Positions 1 to 7,811 of a DNA stretch of 64,000 nt are shown piece by piece. The stretch spans positions 3,162,001-3,226,000 of the forward strand of contig NZ_PHHE01000001.1 of NCBI RefSeq assembly GCF_002813455.1. Reading direction: 5' to 3'. A program made the position numbers and the translations under genes. This stretch comes from Pseudomonas baetica. Its GTDB lineage: Bacteria; Pseudomonadota; Gammaproteobacteria; Pseudomonadales; Pseudomonadaceae. A model generated the notes under the pieces. The model searched no databases. It had not been told where the DNA came from and saw only the letters and a program-made list of their open reading frames with translations. The number at the start of each line of letters is the position of its first letter. The first letter of the stretch is position 1.

Positions 1-92
1 TGGGAATGCAGCCTGGGACGCTCCGCGTCCCACCAAGAGCCGAACGCGGAGCGTCCGATGAGGCATTCCCACGCAGAGCGTGGGAACGATCA
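1..92. repeat. Long palindromic intergenic repeat, copy 1 (cut by window start)
   Basis: Nested inverted repeats made of the blocks GGGACGCTCCGCGTCCC, GCGGAGCGTCC and CCCACGCAGAGCGTGGG. Two more copies of the same design lie at 30088-30195 and 45153-45255, all between genes. This is a Pseudomonas REP-like family distinct from the GCGAGCAGGCTCGC pairs elsewhere. Its 5' end lies outside the window. Confidence 0.8.
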
Positions 93-102
93 TCGGGGAC
101 AC

Positions 103-139
103 AAAAACGCCGATGACTATCACTAGCCATCGGCGTTTT
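103..139 (-). terminator. Rho-independent terminator of the metQ-like gene
   Basis: AAAACGCCGATG and CATCGGCGTTTT form a perfect 12-bp inverted repeat around a 13-base loop. On the minus strand the stem runs into Ts. It lies 33 bases past the stop codon at 172. Confidence 0.85.
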
Positions 140-171
140 CACAACTTGAAGGGGTTCACTCAAGCGTCAGA

Positions 172-969
172 TCAGAACGCCGGCAGTACCGCGCCGTTGT
201 ACTTCTTCTCGATGAACGCTTTGACTTCCGGGCTGGTCAGGGCAGCGGCCAGTTTCTTGATGGCGTCGCTGTTCTTGTTGTCCTCACGGGCAACGAGGAA
301 GTTCACGTAAGGCGAATCAGCGCCTTCGATCACCAGCGCATCCTTGGTCGGATTCAAACCGGCTTCCAGCGCGTAGTTGGTGTTGATCATGTCCAGATCA
401 ACTTCCTTCAGAACGCGTGGTAGCAGGGCCGATTCCAGTTCCTTGAACTTGAAGTTGTGCGGGTTCTTGGCGATGTCTTTCGGCGTGGCCAGGGCGTTCT
501 TCGGGTCTTTCAGTTCGATCAGGCCAGCCTTCTGCAGCAGGATCAGAGCGCGGCCGCTGTTGCTGCCTTCGTTCGGGATGGCGATGGTTGCGCCGTCCGG
601 CAGTTCAGCCAGGGTCTTGTATTTGCTCGAGTAGCCACCGAACGGTTCAACGTGCACGCCTTGCACGGTCACCAGATACTTGGACTTGTCGTCCTTGTAT
701 TTGCCCTGGTTGAAGCTGTTCAGGTACGGCAGGGTCTGGAAGTAGTTGGCATCCAGACGCTTCTCGCCAACCTGTACGTTCGGCTGCACGTAGTCAGTGA
801 ACACTTTGATTTCCAGATCCACGCCTTCTTTGGCGAGGGTCGGCTTGATCAGCTCAAGAATTTCAGCGTGCGGGACCGGGGTCGCCGCGACGACCAGTTT
901 CTCGCCGGCCTGGGCCAGGGAAGCCGTCAGAGCAGCCGCCAATGCGGTAAACAACAGAACCTTTTTCAT
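172..969 (-). CDS. metQ: MetQ/NlpA-family periplasmic substrate-binding protein
   Basis: 265 aa, the usual length for the NlpA lipoprotein family, which binds methionine or related sulfur compounds for MetNI-type ABC importers. The signal peptide is about residues 1-21 and ends in AQA before GEKLVV. There is no lipobox cysteine, so the product should be soluble in the periplasm rather than a lipoprotein. The conserved start of the mature protein (VVAATPVPHAEIL) and the DANYFQTLPYL segment are both present. An AAGGAC ribosome site precedes the ATG. No metN or metI gene is adjacent, so it must use a transporter encoded elsewhere. The ligand is not known; the sulfur-scavenging neighbours suggest methionine or another organosulfur compound. 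Confidence 0.85.
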   Translation of the reverse strand: MKKVLLFTALAAALTASLAQAGEKLVVAATPVPHAEILELIKPTLAKEGVDLEIKVFTDYVQPNVQVGEKRLDANYFQTLPYLNSFNQGKYKDDKSKYLVTVQGVHVEPFGGYSSKYKTLAELPDGATIAIPNEGSNSGRALILLQKAGLIELKDPKNALATPKDIAKNPHNFKFKELESALLPRVLKEVDLDMINTNYALEAGLNPTKDALVIEGADSPYVNFLVAREDNKNSDAIKKLAAALTSPEVKAFIEKKYNGAVLPAF

Positions 970-1062
970 GCAGTGTCCTTATCGAAAATCACGGTCGCTG
1001 ATGGCGACGGCATCTAATACGTGTGCCAGTGAAGTGATATCGCTGGCGTGAGGCGGACAATA

Positions 1063-1082
1063 CCGGGATTTTTTATTCCCGG
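1063..1082. promoter_or_regulatory. Inverted repeat in the metQ/sigma-54 activator interval
   Basis: CCGGGA-N8-TCCCGG, flanked by two direct copies of GGACAATA (from 1055 and 1081). It lies about 95 bases upstream of the metQ-like start and just past the end of the sigma-54 activator gene. An operator and a weak hairpin terminator are both possible; there is no T-run. Confidence 0.35.
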
Positions 1083-1104
1083 ACAATAACGTTTATTCAG
1101 CTTC

Positions 1105-1113
1105 ATATTCCAT
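1105..1113. promoter_or_regulatory. Candidate sulfur-regulon motif ATATTCCAT (metQ side)
   Basis: One member of a motif set found in the sulfur-gene promoter regions of this window (others at 5129, 7692, 11624, 13962, 29977 and 30041). It may be a CysB-type site; that is inference from recurrence only. Confidence 0.35.
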
Positions 1114-1136
1114 TTTGTTCATGTTGGACGAGACGG

Positions 1137-2069
1137 TTACAACCGCTCGCTCAAACTAATCAGCAAGTCTTTCAACGCCTTACGCTCATCGACACTGCCA
1201 CCGATGTTGATTTGCGTCACCAGCCGCTCGATCTGAACCTGCGGGCCAGACGCGTCGGGCAGGTTCAGGTGCTCCGGCAGAATTTCGTCGCCGGTGCTCA
1301 CCAGCAAGGCAAAGTGAATGACGTTTTCCAGCTCACGGGTGTTGCCCGGCCAGCTGTGTTGCTCCAACAGATGCTGCGCCGCCTCACTGATCAGCGGCAC
1401 CGGCAGGTCCAGACGCTGGCTGTAGATGCCGAGGAAATACTCGGCCAGCGACAGGATGTCGCCGATTCGCGCGCGCAGCGCCGGCAACTCCAGTTGCCCT
1501 TCGCTGAGGTAATGGTAGAGCCGCTCGTGGAATTTCCCGGCGTCCACCGCTTGCGCCAGATCGATGCTGGTCGCTGCCACCAGCCGCACATCCACCGGGC
1601 TCGGCTGAGGCGCACCGACGCGGGTGACTTCGTGGTTTTCCAGCGCCGCGAGCAATTTGATCTGGATCGGCAGCGGCAGGTCGCCGATTTCATCAAGGTA
1701 TAAGGTGCCGCCATTGGCCGAACCGAACCAGCCCGCACGACTGCTGGCCGAACCGCTGTAACTGCCAGCGGCATAACCGAACAGCTCGGCATCGGCGTAG
1801 GTCGGGCTGATCGCCCCGCAATTGACTGAAACAAACAGGCCGCTGCGGTCACTGGCGCGATGGATGTGGCGGGCGAGCAACTCCTTACCGGTGCCGGTCT
1901 CACCACGGATCAATACCGAGACCGATCGTGGCGCCAGCTGCTCAAGTTCCTCACGCAACTGACGCGAGCGCGGGTCGACGAACACCAGCGCTTTGGCGCG
2001 AATGCTCAGGGGGCTTTTTTCCGCGTCGGGAAAGGTCAGCAACGGCTGACCGAAAGTTTCGAAACTCAT
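1137..2069 (-). CDS. Sigma-54-interacting AAA+ activator lacking a visible DNA-binding domain
   Basis: 310 aa from the ATG at 2069, chosen because GGGAG precedes it; an upstream in-frame start would add 13 residues. The AAA+ core is clear: Walker A GETGTGKE, Walker B GGTLYLDEIGDL and the sensor II region WPGNTRELENVI. It should couple ATP hydrolysis to opening of sigma-54 promoter complexes. Two features are odd. The sigma-54 contact loop, normally GAFTGA, reads GSYSGS. After the AAA+ module only about 50 residues remain, with no recognisable Fis-type helix-turn-helix. There is also no N-terminal sensory domain. It resembles SfnR-type activators of sulfonate and sulfone use, which fits the surroundings, but the target genes cannot be read from sequence. 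Confidence 0.8.
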   Translation of the reverse strand: MSFETFGQPLLTFPDAEKSPLSIRAKALVFVDPRSRQLREELEQLAPRSVSVLIRGETGTGKELLARHIHRASDRSGLFVSVNCGAISPTYADAELFGYAAGSYSGSASSRAGWFGSANGGTLYLDEIGDLPLPIQIKLLAALENHEVTRVGAPQPSPVDVRLVAATSIDLAQAVDAGKFHERLYHYLSEGQLELPALRARIGDILSLAEYFLGIYSQRLDLPVPLISEAAQHLLEQHSWPGNTRELENVIHFALLVSTGDEILPEHLNLPDASGPQVQIERLVTQINIGGSVDERKALKDLLISLSERL

Positions 2070-2124
2070 GGCAGACTCCCGCCCAGAACCGCCGGCAGAC
2101 GGGGGCATTTAACAAAATAAAAAA

Positions 2125-2706
2125 TCAGGCGCGACGTCGGGCGTGGTGTTCCATACGGTTTTGCAGGCGATAGAGATAAGCAAAACCTTGCTCCCAACGC
2201 TGATGCCCGGACTTCACATTGATGTGTCCGGCGCCCGCAAGAATCCCCGCTTCGGCCCCCCAGTTGCGCGCCAGCTCCAGTGCGCGCGGCGCACTGACGG
2301 CGGCGTCGTTGTCGGAGCTGACAACCTGGCTCGGAAACGGCAGCAGGTCGCTCGGAATCGGTGCGAAATTGCGCAGCGCCGGCGCGCAGGCCGGGCGCTC
2401 GACATCCGCCGGCGCAACCAGCAAGGCGCCGCGTACCTGACGCAGGTATTGCAGCGGCGCAGTTGCCGCCCAATGGGCGACCGTGATGCAGCCGAGGCTG
2501 TGCGCGATGAGGATGACTGGCGTGCTGTCGGCGGCGATGGCCTCGGCCAGCGCCGCGACCCAGTCTTCACGGCGCGGGGTCAGCCAGTCGGCCTGTTCCA
2601 CCCGCGCGCTGTTTGGCAGGCTGTTCTGCCAGTGGGTTTGCCAATGATCTTCTGGCGATCCTTGCCAGCCCGGCACAATCAGGTAGCGAATTGATTCGTT
2701 GCGCAT
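2125..2706 (-). CDS. RBBP9/YdeN-family alpha/beta hydrolase
   Basis: 193 aa, typical of the small RBBP9/YdeN serine hydrolases. The N-terminal YLIVPGWQGSPEDHWQTHW segment is a family hallmark. The nucleophile elbow is AHSLGC, the probable acid is in SSDNDA, and the catalytic histidine is in GAGHINVKSG. No signal peptide, so cytoplasmic. The ATG at 2706 is preceded by GGAGAG; the longer open frame runs into a REP element and is not coding. The substrate is unknown. It sits 55 bases upstream of the sigma-54 activator in the same direction and may be cotranscribed with it. Confidence 0.85.
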   Translation of the reverse strand: MRNESIRYLIVPGWQGSPEDHWQTHWQNSLPNSARVEQADWLTPRREDWVAALAEAIAADSTPVILIAHSLGCITVAHWAATAPLQYLRQVRGALLVAPADVERPACAPALRNFAPIPSDLLPFPSQVVSSDNDAAVSAPRALELARNWGAEAGILAGAGHINVKSGHQRWEQGFAYLYRLQNRMEHHARRRA

Positions 2707-2819
2707 GGGGGAGCTCTCCTGCGTGTCTGTTCCTGAACGAGTATAGGGATGGGATTTATATTCGTTAAGGAATAAGAAGCTATTTATTAAGACCTTAAAA
2801 GAATATGACATGTGGAACC

Positions 2820-2907
2820 GTGGGAGCGAGCCTGCTCGCGAATGCGTCATCAGACTCACCATCCCTTTTGACTGATATACCGCTTTCGCGAGCAGGCTCG
2901 CTCCCAC
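2820..2907. repeat. REP pair (REPIN)
   Basis: GTGGGAGCGAGCCTGCTCGCG and its inverted partner face each other across about 45 bases. This is the standard P. fluorescens-group REP doublet in the gap upstream of the hydrolase gene. Confidence 0.9.
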
Positions 2908-2940
2908 AGTGGTTTGAGGGTGAGGCTTGTTTCGCGGGAT

Positions 2941-2978
2941 AAAAAAAGGGCCGCACCCTGCCAAGGAGACGGCCCCGG
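2941..2978 (-). terminator. Terminator of the tonB-exbB-exbD operon
   Basis: On the minus strand GGGCCG pairs with CGGCCC and is followed by seven Ts. It starts 17 bases past the exbD stop. Confidence 0.75.
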
Positions 2979-2994
2979 AAAATCGAAAATGTTG

Positions 2995-3396
2995 TTACCG
3001 CGCGGTGATCACCGACAACTTGGTAATCCCCGCCCGCTCAATCGAGGCCATGGCCCGCGCCACTTCGCCATAATTCACGCCGTCATCCGCCTGCAACTGC
3101 ACACGCACTTCCGGGTCCTTGGCCTTCGCCGACTTGAGGTTGAATTCCAGCAAGTCCGGCTGAATCTCGTCCTTGTTGATAAACAGTTTGCCGGCACCGT
3201 CGATGCTCACCACCAACGGGTCTTTCTGCTCCACCGGCGCGACCGCTTCGGTCTTCGGCAGGTTGATCGGTATCGCGTTGGTCAGCAGTGGCGCGGTGAC
3301 GATAAACACCACCAGCAGCACCAGCATCACGTCCACCAGTGGCGTCACGTTGATCTCGCTGAGTACCTCATCACTGTCTTGCGTGGAAAAGGCCAT
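2995..3396 (-). CDS. exbD: ExbD biopolymer transport protein
   Basis: 133 aa, normal for ExbD/TolR. A short cytoplasmic N-terminus (EINVTPLVDVMLVLLVVFIV) leads into one membrane helix that carries the conserved proton-channel aspartate in LVDVM. The rest is a periplasmic domain. With ExbB it uses the proton motive force to energise TonB. It lies 1 base after exbB, so translation is probably coupled. P. aeruginosa exbD1 (PA0199) sits in the same kind of sulfur cluster. Confidence 0.92.
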   Translation of the reverse strand: MAFSTQDSDEVLSEINVTPLVDVMLVLLVVFIVTAPLLTNAIPINLPKTEAVAPVEQKDPLVVSIDGAGKLFINKDEIQPDLLEFNLKSAKAKDPEVRVQLQADDGVNYGEVARAMASIERAGITKLSVITAR

Positions 3397-3397
3397 A

Positions 3398-4123
3398 TCA
3401 GGACGCCTCCTTCACTTTTGCCGCGTTGCCCGGCGCGGCAACCTTGTGCGCGGTCGGGTGGATCAACACGCGGAATGCACTCTTCTGCGCCAGGCTGTAG
3501 AAGTCGTGGGCGAAGTCATCCAGATCGGCGGCGGTCAGTTTCAAACGACGCAAAAAGTAGTTGTAAACCAGCACCGCCGGTACCGCGACGGCGATCCCCA
3601 CACCCGTGGCAACTAGCGCTGCACCGATCGGACCGGCGACCGTTTCCAGACTCGCCGAGCCAGCCGCGCTGATTCCCTTCAACGCTTCCATGATCCCCCA
3701 CACCGTGCCGAACAAACCAATGAACGGCGACGTACTGCCAATACTCGCGACCACCGCCAGACCGGTCTCCAGCGAACGTCGCTCGCGGACGATCTGCTGA
3801 CGCAGTGCGCGCTCCAGACGATCCTGATGGTTGATCGCATGGCTCAAATCATTGGCCTGCGGCGCCTCGCCCACCTGAATCGCCGCATAACCGGCCTGTG
3901 CCACCCGCGCGGCGGCGCCGGGCTGGGTTTCGCTCAACTCGGCGGCGGCATCCAGGCTCGACGCCGCCCAGAAGCGTTTATGAAATTGGCGGTCCTGCGC
4001 TTTCAGGCGACCGAACTGCACAGCCTTGAGCAGAGCCAGTCCCCAAGTGGCGACGGAAAAAACCACCAGCAGCCAGATCACCGCGCTTTCGATGGATTCC
4101 AGTGGAGATGCCAGTAACGTCAT
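3398..4123 (-). CDS. exbB: ExbB, MotA/TolQ/ExbB proton channel protein
   Basis: 241 aa with three membrane helices at about residues 10-30, 120-145 and 165-190. The conserved TolQ/ExbB core VASIGSTSPFIGLFGTVWGIMEA is present, as is the GPIGAALVATGVGIAVAVPAV helix. It forms the inner-membrane motor pentamer with ExbD that drives TonB. Second gene of tonB-exbB-exbD, all on one strand with 45 and 1 base gaps. Confidence 0.93.
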   Translation of the reverse strand: MTLLASPLESIESAVIWLLVVFSVATWGLALLKAVQFGRLKAQDRQFHKRFWAASSLDAAAELSETQPGAAARVAQAGYAAIQVGEAPQANDLSHAINHQDRLERALRQQIVRERRSLETGLAVVASIGSTSPFIGLFGTVWGIMEALKGISAAGSASLETVAGPIGAALVATGVGIAVAVPAVLVYNYFLRRLKLTAADLDDFAHDFYSLAQKSAFRVLIHPTAHKVAAPGNAAKVKEAS

Positions 4124-4168
4124 GATGTGCTCCCTCGTGTAAACGTTTTGCGCGAAATAGGTTTCGGT

Positions 4169-4981
4169 TTAATGAATCTTGAAATCGATGGGCACGCTGA
4201 CCCAGCCGTCCTGGGCGACATCACCCTGCTTGGCCGGCACAAAACTCCAACGCTTGACGGCGCTTAACGCCGCATCGTCGAGTTGTTGCCGGCCACTGCT
4301 TTTCTGAATCTGGATCTCGCCCGGTTTGCCGCTGGCCAGCACATGCACCCGCAACAACACCGTGCCTTCCCAACCGCGGCGCTGGGCCAGCGACGGATAT
4401 TCCGGCGCCGGGTTCTTCAGGTACGCGGCATTGGCCGAGGCTGGCGTCACCGGAACGGGCGCCGGTGGTGGTGCAGGAGGCGCGGGCGCGGCAACCGCGG
4501 CTGCCGGTTGCGGCGGCGCCGGGGGGTGCTCGACGGCTTTTGGTGCTGGTTTGGGTGGCTGTTTAACCACCGGTTTGGGTTTAGGAATCGGTTTCGGCGG
4601 CGGCGGCTTTACCGCCAGTTCGTCTTCCACCGGCGGTGCAGGCTCGACCACCGGTGCTGGCGGTGGCGGCACAACAACCGGCGGCGCGGGCGGTGCCGGG
4701 CGCGAGAATTCGATGGTCATCGGCGGAATTTCCGGCGGCACGATCGGCAGCACTGGCGTCGGTTTCTGGCTGATCCAGTAGATCACCGCGCCATGTGCCA
4801 GCAACGCCAGCACGCCAAGCAGAATCGCTTCGCGGCGGCTCAGAATACTTTTGGGCGCACGCTGCAGACGCAGTTGCCCCAACGGCACACGATGCGGTCG
4901 GCCGAGATCGACCAATTCGCCACTCGGCGTCTGACGCCAGAGCAATTCCCCTGCGCTGGCGGCGGTCTGGACATTGCCCAT
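4169..4981 (-). CDS. tonB: TonB energy transducer with a long cytoplasmic N-terminus
   Basis: 270 aa from the ATG at 4981 (GGGAG ribosome site). About 50 cytoplasmic residues precede a single membrane helix (ILLGVLALLAHGAVIYWI). A long Pro-rich and Lys-Pro spacer follows, then the C-terminal TonB fold (YPSLAQRRGWEGTVLLRVHV ... VKRWSFVPA). It links ExbBD to outer-membrane receptors. The cytoplasmic extension is a feature of Pseudomonas TonB proteins and differs from the short N-terminus of E. coli TonB. The receptor gene at 5286-7646 on the same strand is a plausible dedicated client. Confidence 0.92.
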   Translation of the reverse strand: MGNVQTAASAGELLWRQTPSGELVDLGRPHRVPLGQLRLQRAPKSILSRREAILLGVLALLAHGAVIYWISQKPTPVLPIVPPEIPPMTIEFSRPAPPAPPVVVPPPPAPVVEPAPPVEDELAVKPPPPKPIPKPKPVVKQPPKPAPKAVEHPPAPPQPAAAVAAPAPPAPPPAPVPVTPASANAAYLKNPAPEYPSLAQRRGWEGTVLLRVHVLASGKPGEIQIQKSSGRQQLDDAALSAVKRWSFVPAKQGDVAQDGWVSVPIDFKIH

Positions 4982-5285
4982 TGCTTCACTCCCTGCGGTC
5001 TTTTTTACGTTCTCTGCAAATACTGCCGACCCACCGCTTGTTGAATCCCCCACGGTGAATCACTGGGTGAATCATTGGACTAGACGCTTATCTCCGAAAG
5101 TAATCTTTGACGTTATGCATAGTCGTTTATGGAATATGAGATTTGATCAATTCCGCCGAAGCCACGCGTCACAAGGGCTGCAGCGATGGCCTGAAAAACA
5201 CATGCTTTCCAGGCATTGAAAGTATTCACACAGCGCATTGATTTCGCCTGTCAGGGCAGCATCACGCAGCCCCTCGAAGGATCGA
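4982..5285. other. Non-coding interval upstream of tonB, with sulfur-type motif
   Basis: 304 bases between the tonB start and the receptor stop. It should hold the tonB-exbBD promoter. ATGGAATAT at 5129-5137 reads ATATTCCAT on the minus strand, the same motif as at other sulfur promoters here. GGTGAATCA is directly repeated near 5053 and 5067. No gene or clear terminator was seen. Confidence 0.5.
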
Positions 5286-7646
5286 TCAGAAGTCATAGCG
5301 ACCGGTGACGCCGAGGGTGCGCGGCGTGCCGAGCAGGCCTTCGTAACCGCCGTTGCCGCCGGTCCACAGGGTCGTGTAGTAGGTTTTGTCGAAGGCGTTT
5401 TTCAGCCACAGCGAGACGTCCCACTGGCCCTGGTTGAAGTCGCCGCGCAGGCCGGTGGAGAAATTGACCACCGCGTAGCTCGGGATCTGGCCGTAGTCGG
5501 AATCCTCGACCGTGCCCACCGCTTTGGAGCGGAACGCATAGCTGGCGGTGACGTAGGGTTCGAAGCCGTTATCCAGATTCCATTTGTATTCGCCGTTGGC
5601 GTTGCCGATCCATTTCGAGGCGCCGACCACTTGATGGCCGCTGAGGTCGCAGGACGCCGGAGCCCCCGGCGCCTGGCTGACTTCCGGCGGGCACGGGGCA
5701 TCTTTGTACGAGAGGTAACTGACGTCGTTGTAGGAGCCGTTGATGTTCAGGGTCAGGCCGCGCAGCGGGATCAGCGTGCTTTCGAATTCGACACCGCGCG
5801 AGCGCACGGAACCGGCGTTGGTCAGGTATTGCACGCGGTTGTCGGCGTCGTAGGCGTTGGTCTGATAGGCGTTGACCTGGGTCCAGAACACGTTGGCGTT
5901 GAGTTGCAGACGGTGATCCCACAGCGTGCTTTTGAAACCCAATTCGGCGTTATTGGCGCGTTCGGTGCCGATCAGCAGCGAGTCAGCCCCGGCGGCGGGT
6001 GCCGAGCCCACCGCAAGGTTGACCCCGCCAGATTTCTCGCCGTGGGACACCGTCGCATAGGTGAGTACGTCACCGGTGATGCGATAGCTGAGGTTGAGCA
6101 GCCCGGACGGACTGGAGCGGTACTGGTTCAAGTCGCCGGAATCGTAGGCGCCGGCTCGCCCGCGTCGCGCCGTAGCGGCAGCACCGGCGACGGTTGCGCC
6201 ACCGAGCGGGGCATTACGTGTGACCCACGCGCTTTTTTCTTCATAGGTGCCGCGCACCCCGGCGGTGAAATCCAGGCGCTCGGTGAGGTGCCAGGTGCCT
6301 TGGGCGAACAGGGCAAAACTGTCGGTCTTGATGTGGCCGTTGCCGACACTGGTGACGTTGGCCAGCGCACCGGCCGGCGTGCCGTTCCAGATATCCGCTT
6401 GCGGGCCGTAATAGGCGAAGGATTTGTTGTCCAGATTGTTGCCGAAGTAGTACGCACCGACGACGTAATCGAAGAACTCGCCCTTGGGCGAGGCCAGACG
6501 AAATTCCTGCGAATACTGTTTGTCTTCCACCGACACCCCGGCGTTGTAGCTCGCCGGCACGTTGAGACCATCATCGTTTTTCGGGGTGAAATTCCAGAAG
6601 CGATAGGAACTGATCGAGGTCAGGGTGAAGTCGCTCGGCAGCGTCCAGTTGGCCTCCACCGAGGTGCCGCCCTGATGCACGGTGACATGCTGGTCGTTGT
6701 CCAGATTGACCTTGCGGTGCGAGCCGTTGATCAATGTTGCCCCGGCCGCGTTGGCGCGCGCCTGGTAAAGATTGACGCCGTTGATGGTCGGACCGGTGTT
6801 GTACAGCACGCGGGTGCCGGCGCTGGAATCCTCTTCGTTGTAGTCGCCGATCCAGCGCAGATTGAAGTCTTCGTTGGGCTTGAACAACAGTTGCGCACGG
6901 AAGCCATCACGTGAACCGCCGTTGAGGTCATGGCCGTCGTATTCGTTCTTGATGTCGCCATCGCTGCGAGTGCGATAGGCGGAAAAACGCCCGGCCAATT
7001 GATCGTTGAGCGCCCCGGAAATGGTGCCCTTGGTCTGGAAGTAGCCGTCCTCGCCAACCGAGGTTTCGATGCTCCGTTCAGGGGTGAAGGTCGGTGCTCG
7101 GGTGCTGATGTTGATCACCCCGGCGGTGGTGTTTTTGCCGAACAGCGTGCCTTGCGGCCCACGCAGAACTTCGAGCTGCTCGATGTCCATCAAGTCGAAG
7201 ACCGCCATCCCCGGGCGGCCCAGATAGACGTTGTCGATGTACAGACCGACGCTGCCCTCCAGACCATCGCTGGCCGGGTTGTTGCCCAAACCACGGATCG
7301 ACACGCTGGACTGGCGCGCATGCATGTAGGCGACGTTGACGCTGGGCACCAGTTGCTGCAAATCCTGAATCCGGTAGACCCGTTGCGCCTCCAGATTCTG
7401 CCCGCTGACCACGCTCATTGGCGTGGGCACGTCCTGCGAACTTTCTTCGCGACGGCGGGTGGTGACGGTCACCGTTCCCAGCTGCGAACTGTTGGCCGCC
7501 GGCTTGCCGGCAGGGGCTGGCGCCGGGGTTTCGGTTTCAGCGGCGTAGCTGTGAGTCCAACTGGCGCTTCCCGCCAGCAGCAGGGCCAGAGGCAGGCGCT
7601 TGAGCCGTCGTGGTGTGAGGGGTGACGCAAGGTTCAACGGACTCAT
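5286..7646 (-). CDS. sftP: TonB-dependent outer-membrane receptor, SftP-like
   Basis: 786 aa from the ATG at 7646 (AGGAG site; a longer frame starting at 7679 is less likely). The signal peptide ends near HSYAAE. The plug domain starts with TVTVTTRRREESSQDVP, a TonB-box-like region, and includes IRGLGNN and VLRGPQGTLFGKNTTAGVI. A 22-strand-type barrel ends in the aromatic residue F (GRYDF). In P. putida S-313 a TonB-type receptor, SftP, is controlled by SftR and lies with the ats genes. The same partners here support uptake of sulfate esters rather than siderophores; the ligand is inference. Confidence 0.85.
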   Translation of the reverse strand: MSPLNLASPLTPRRLKRLPLALLLAGSASWTHSYAAETETPAPAPAGKPAANSSQLGTVTVTTRRREESSQDVPTPMSVVSGQNLEAQRVYRIQDLQQLVPSVNVAYMHARQSSVSIRGLGNNPASDGLEGSVGLYIDNVYLGRPGMAVFDLMDIEQLEVLRGPQGTLFGKNTTAGVINISTRAPTFTPERSIETSVGEDGYFQTKGTISGALNDQLAGRFSAYRTRSDGDIKNEYDGHDLNGGSRDGFRAQLLFKPNEDFNLRWIGDYNEEDSSAGTRVLYNTGPTINGVNLYQARANAAGATLINGSHRKVNLDNDQHVTVHQGGTSVEANWTLPSDFTLTSISSYRFWNFTPKNDDGLNVPASYNAGVSVEDKQYSQEFRLASPKGEFFDYVVGAYYFGNNLDNKSFAYYGPQADIWNGTPAGALANVTSVGNGHIKTDSFALFAQGTWHLTERLDFTAGVRGTYEEKSAWVTRNAPLGGATVAGAAATARRGRAGAYDSGDLNQYRSSPSGLLNLSYRITGDVLTYATVSHGEKSGGVNLAVGSAPAAGADSLLIGTERANNAELGFKSTLWDHRLQLNANVFWTQVNAYQTNAYDADNRVQYLTNAGSVRSRGVEFESTLIPLRGLTLNINGSYNDVSYLSYKDAPCPPEVSQAPGAPASCDLSGHQVVGASKWIGNANGEYKWNLDNGFEPYVTASYAFRSKAVGTVEDSDYGQIPSYAVVNFSTGLRGDFNQGQWDVSLWLKNAFDKTYYTTLWTGGNGGYEGLLGTPRTLGVTGRYDF

Positions 7647-7691
7647 GGCGCGGCTCCTGGTCAAAAAACACACAGACATCTTCAGCGCTGC

Positions 7692-7699
7692 ATATTCTT
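7692..7699. promoter_or_regulatory. Sulfur-motif core in the sftP/sftR divergent promoter
   Basis: ATATTCTT, the short form of the motif seen at other sulfur promoters. The whole 7647-7769 interval is AT-rich, separates divergent genes and repeatedly contains TGCATA (7690, 7735 and 7771), which may be LysR half-sites. Confidence 0.35.
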
Positions 7700-7769
7700 T
7701 TAAGTTATTTATTTATATTTTTACAAAGATTTACTGCATAAGAGATTGCCTTTATAAGGAGTCGACCTA

Positions 7770-7808
7770 ATGCATATCCAATGCATTTCCCGGATATTTT
7801 TTATGTGA
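7770..7808 (+). CDS. 12-codon leader ORF (MHIQCISRIFFM) ahead of the LysR gene
   Basis: The ATG at 7770 is placed 8 bases after a strong AAGGAG, better than anything in front of the LysR start. The frame encodes MHIQCISRIFFM and ends at TGA 7806-7808, three bases before the LysR ATG and in the same frame. The first nine bases, ATGCATATC, are repeated exactly at the LysR start. It may translate as a short leader that delivers ribosomes to sftR. A cysteine codon near its middle is notable in a sulfur-regulated locus. Whether it is translated is unproven. Confidence 0.4.
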   Translation: MHIQCISRIFFM

Positions 7809-7811
7809 AAA

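Noticed and set aside
1020..1038. Sigma-54 promoter for the metQ-like gene (TGGCAC on the minus strand)
   Set aside because: The -24 GG is present but the -12 position reads AG instead of GC at the required spacing.
5238..6914. 558-codon plus-strand frame
   Set aside because: Antisense to the TonB-dependent receptor, whose protein is unmistakable.
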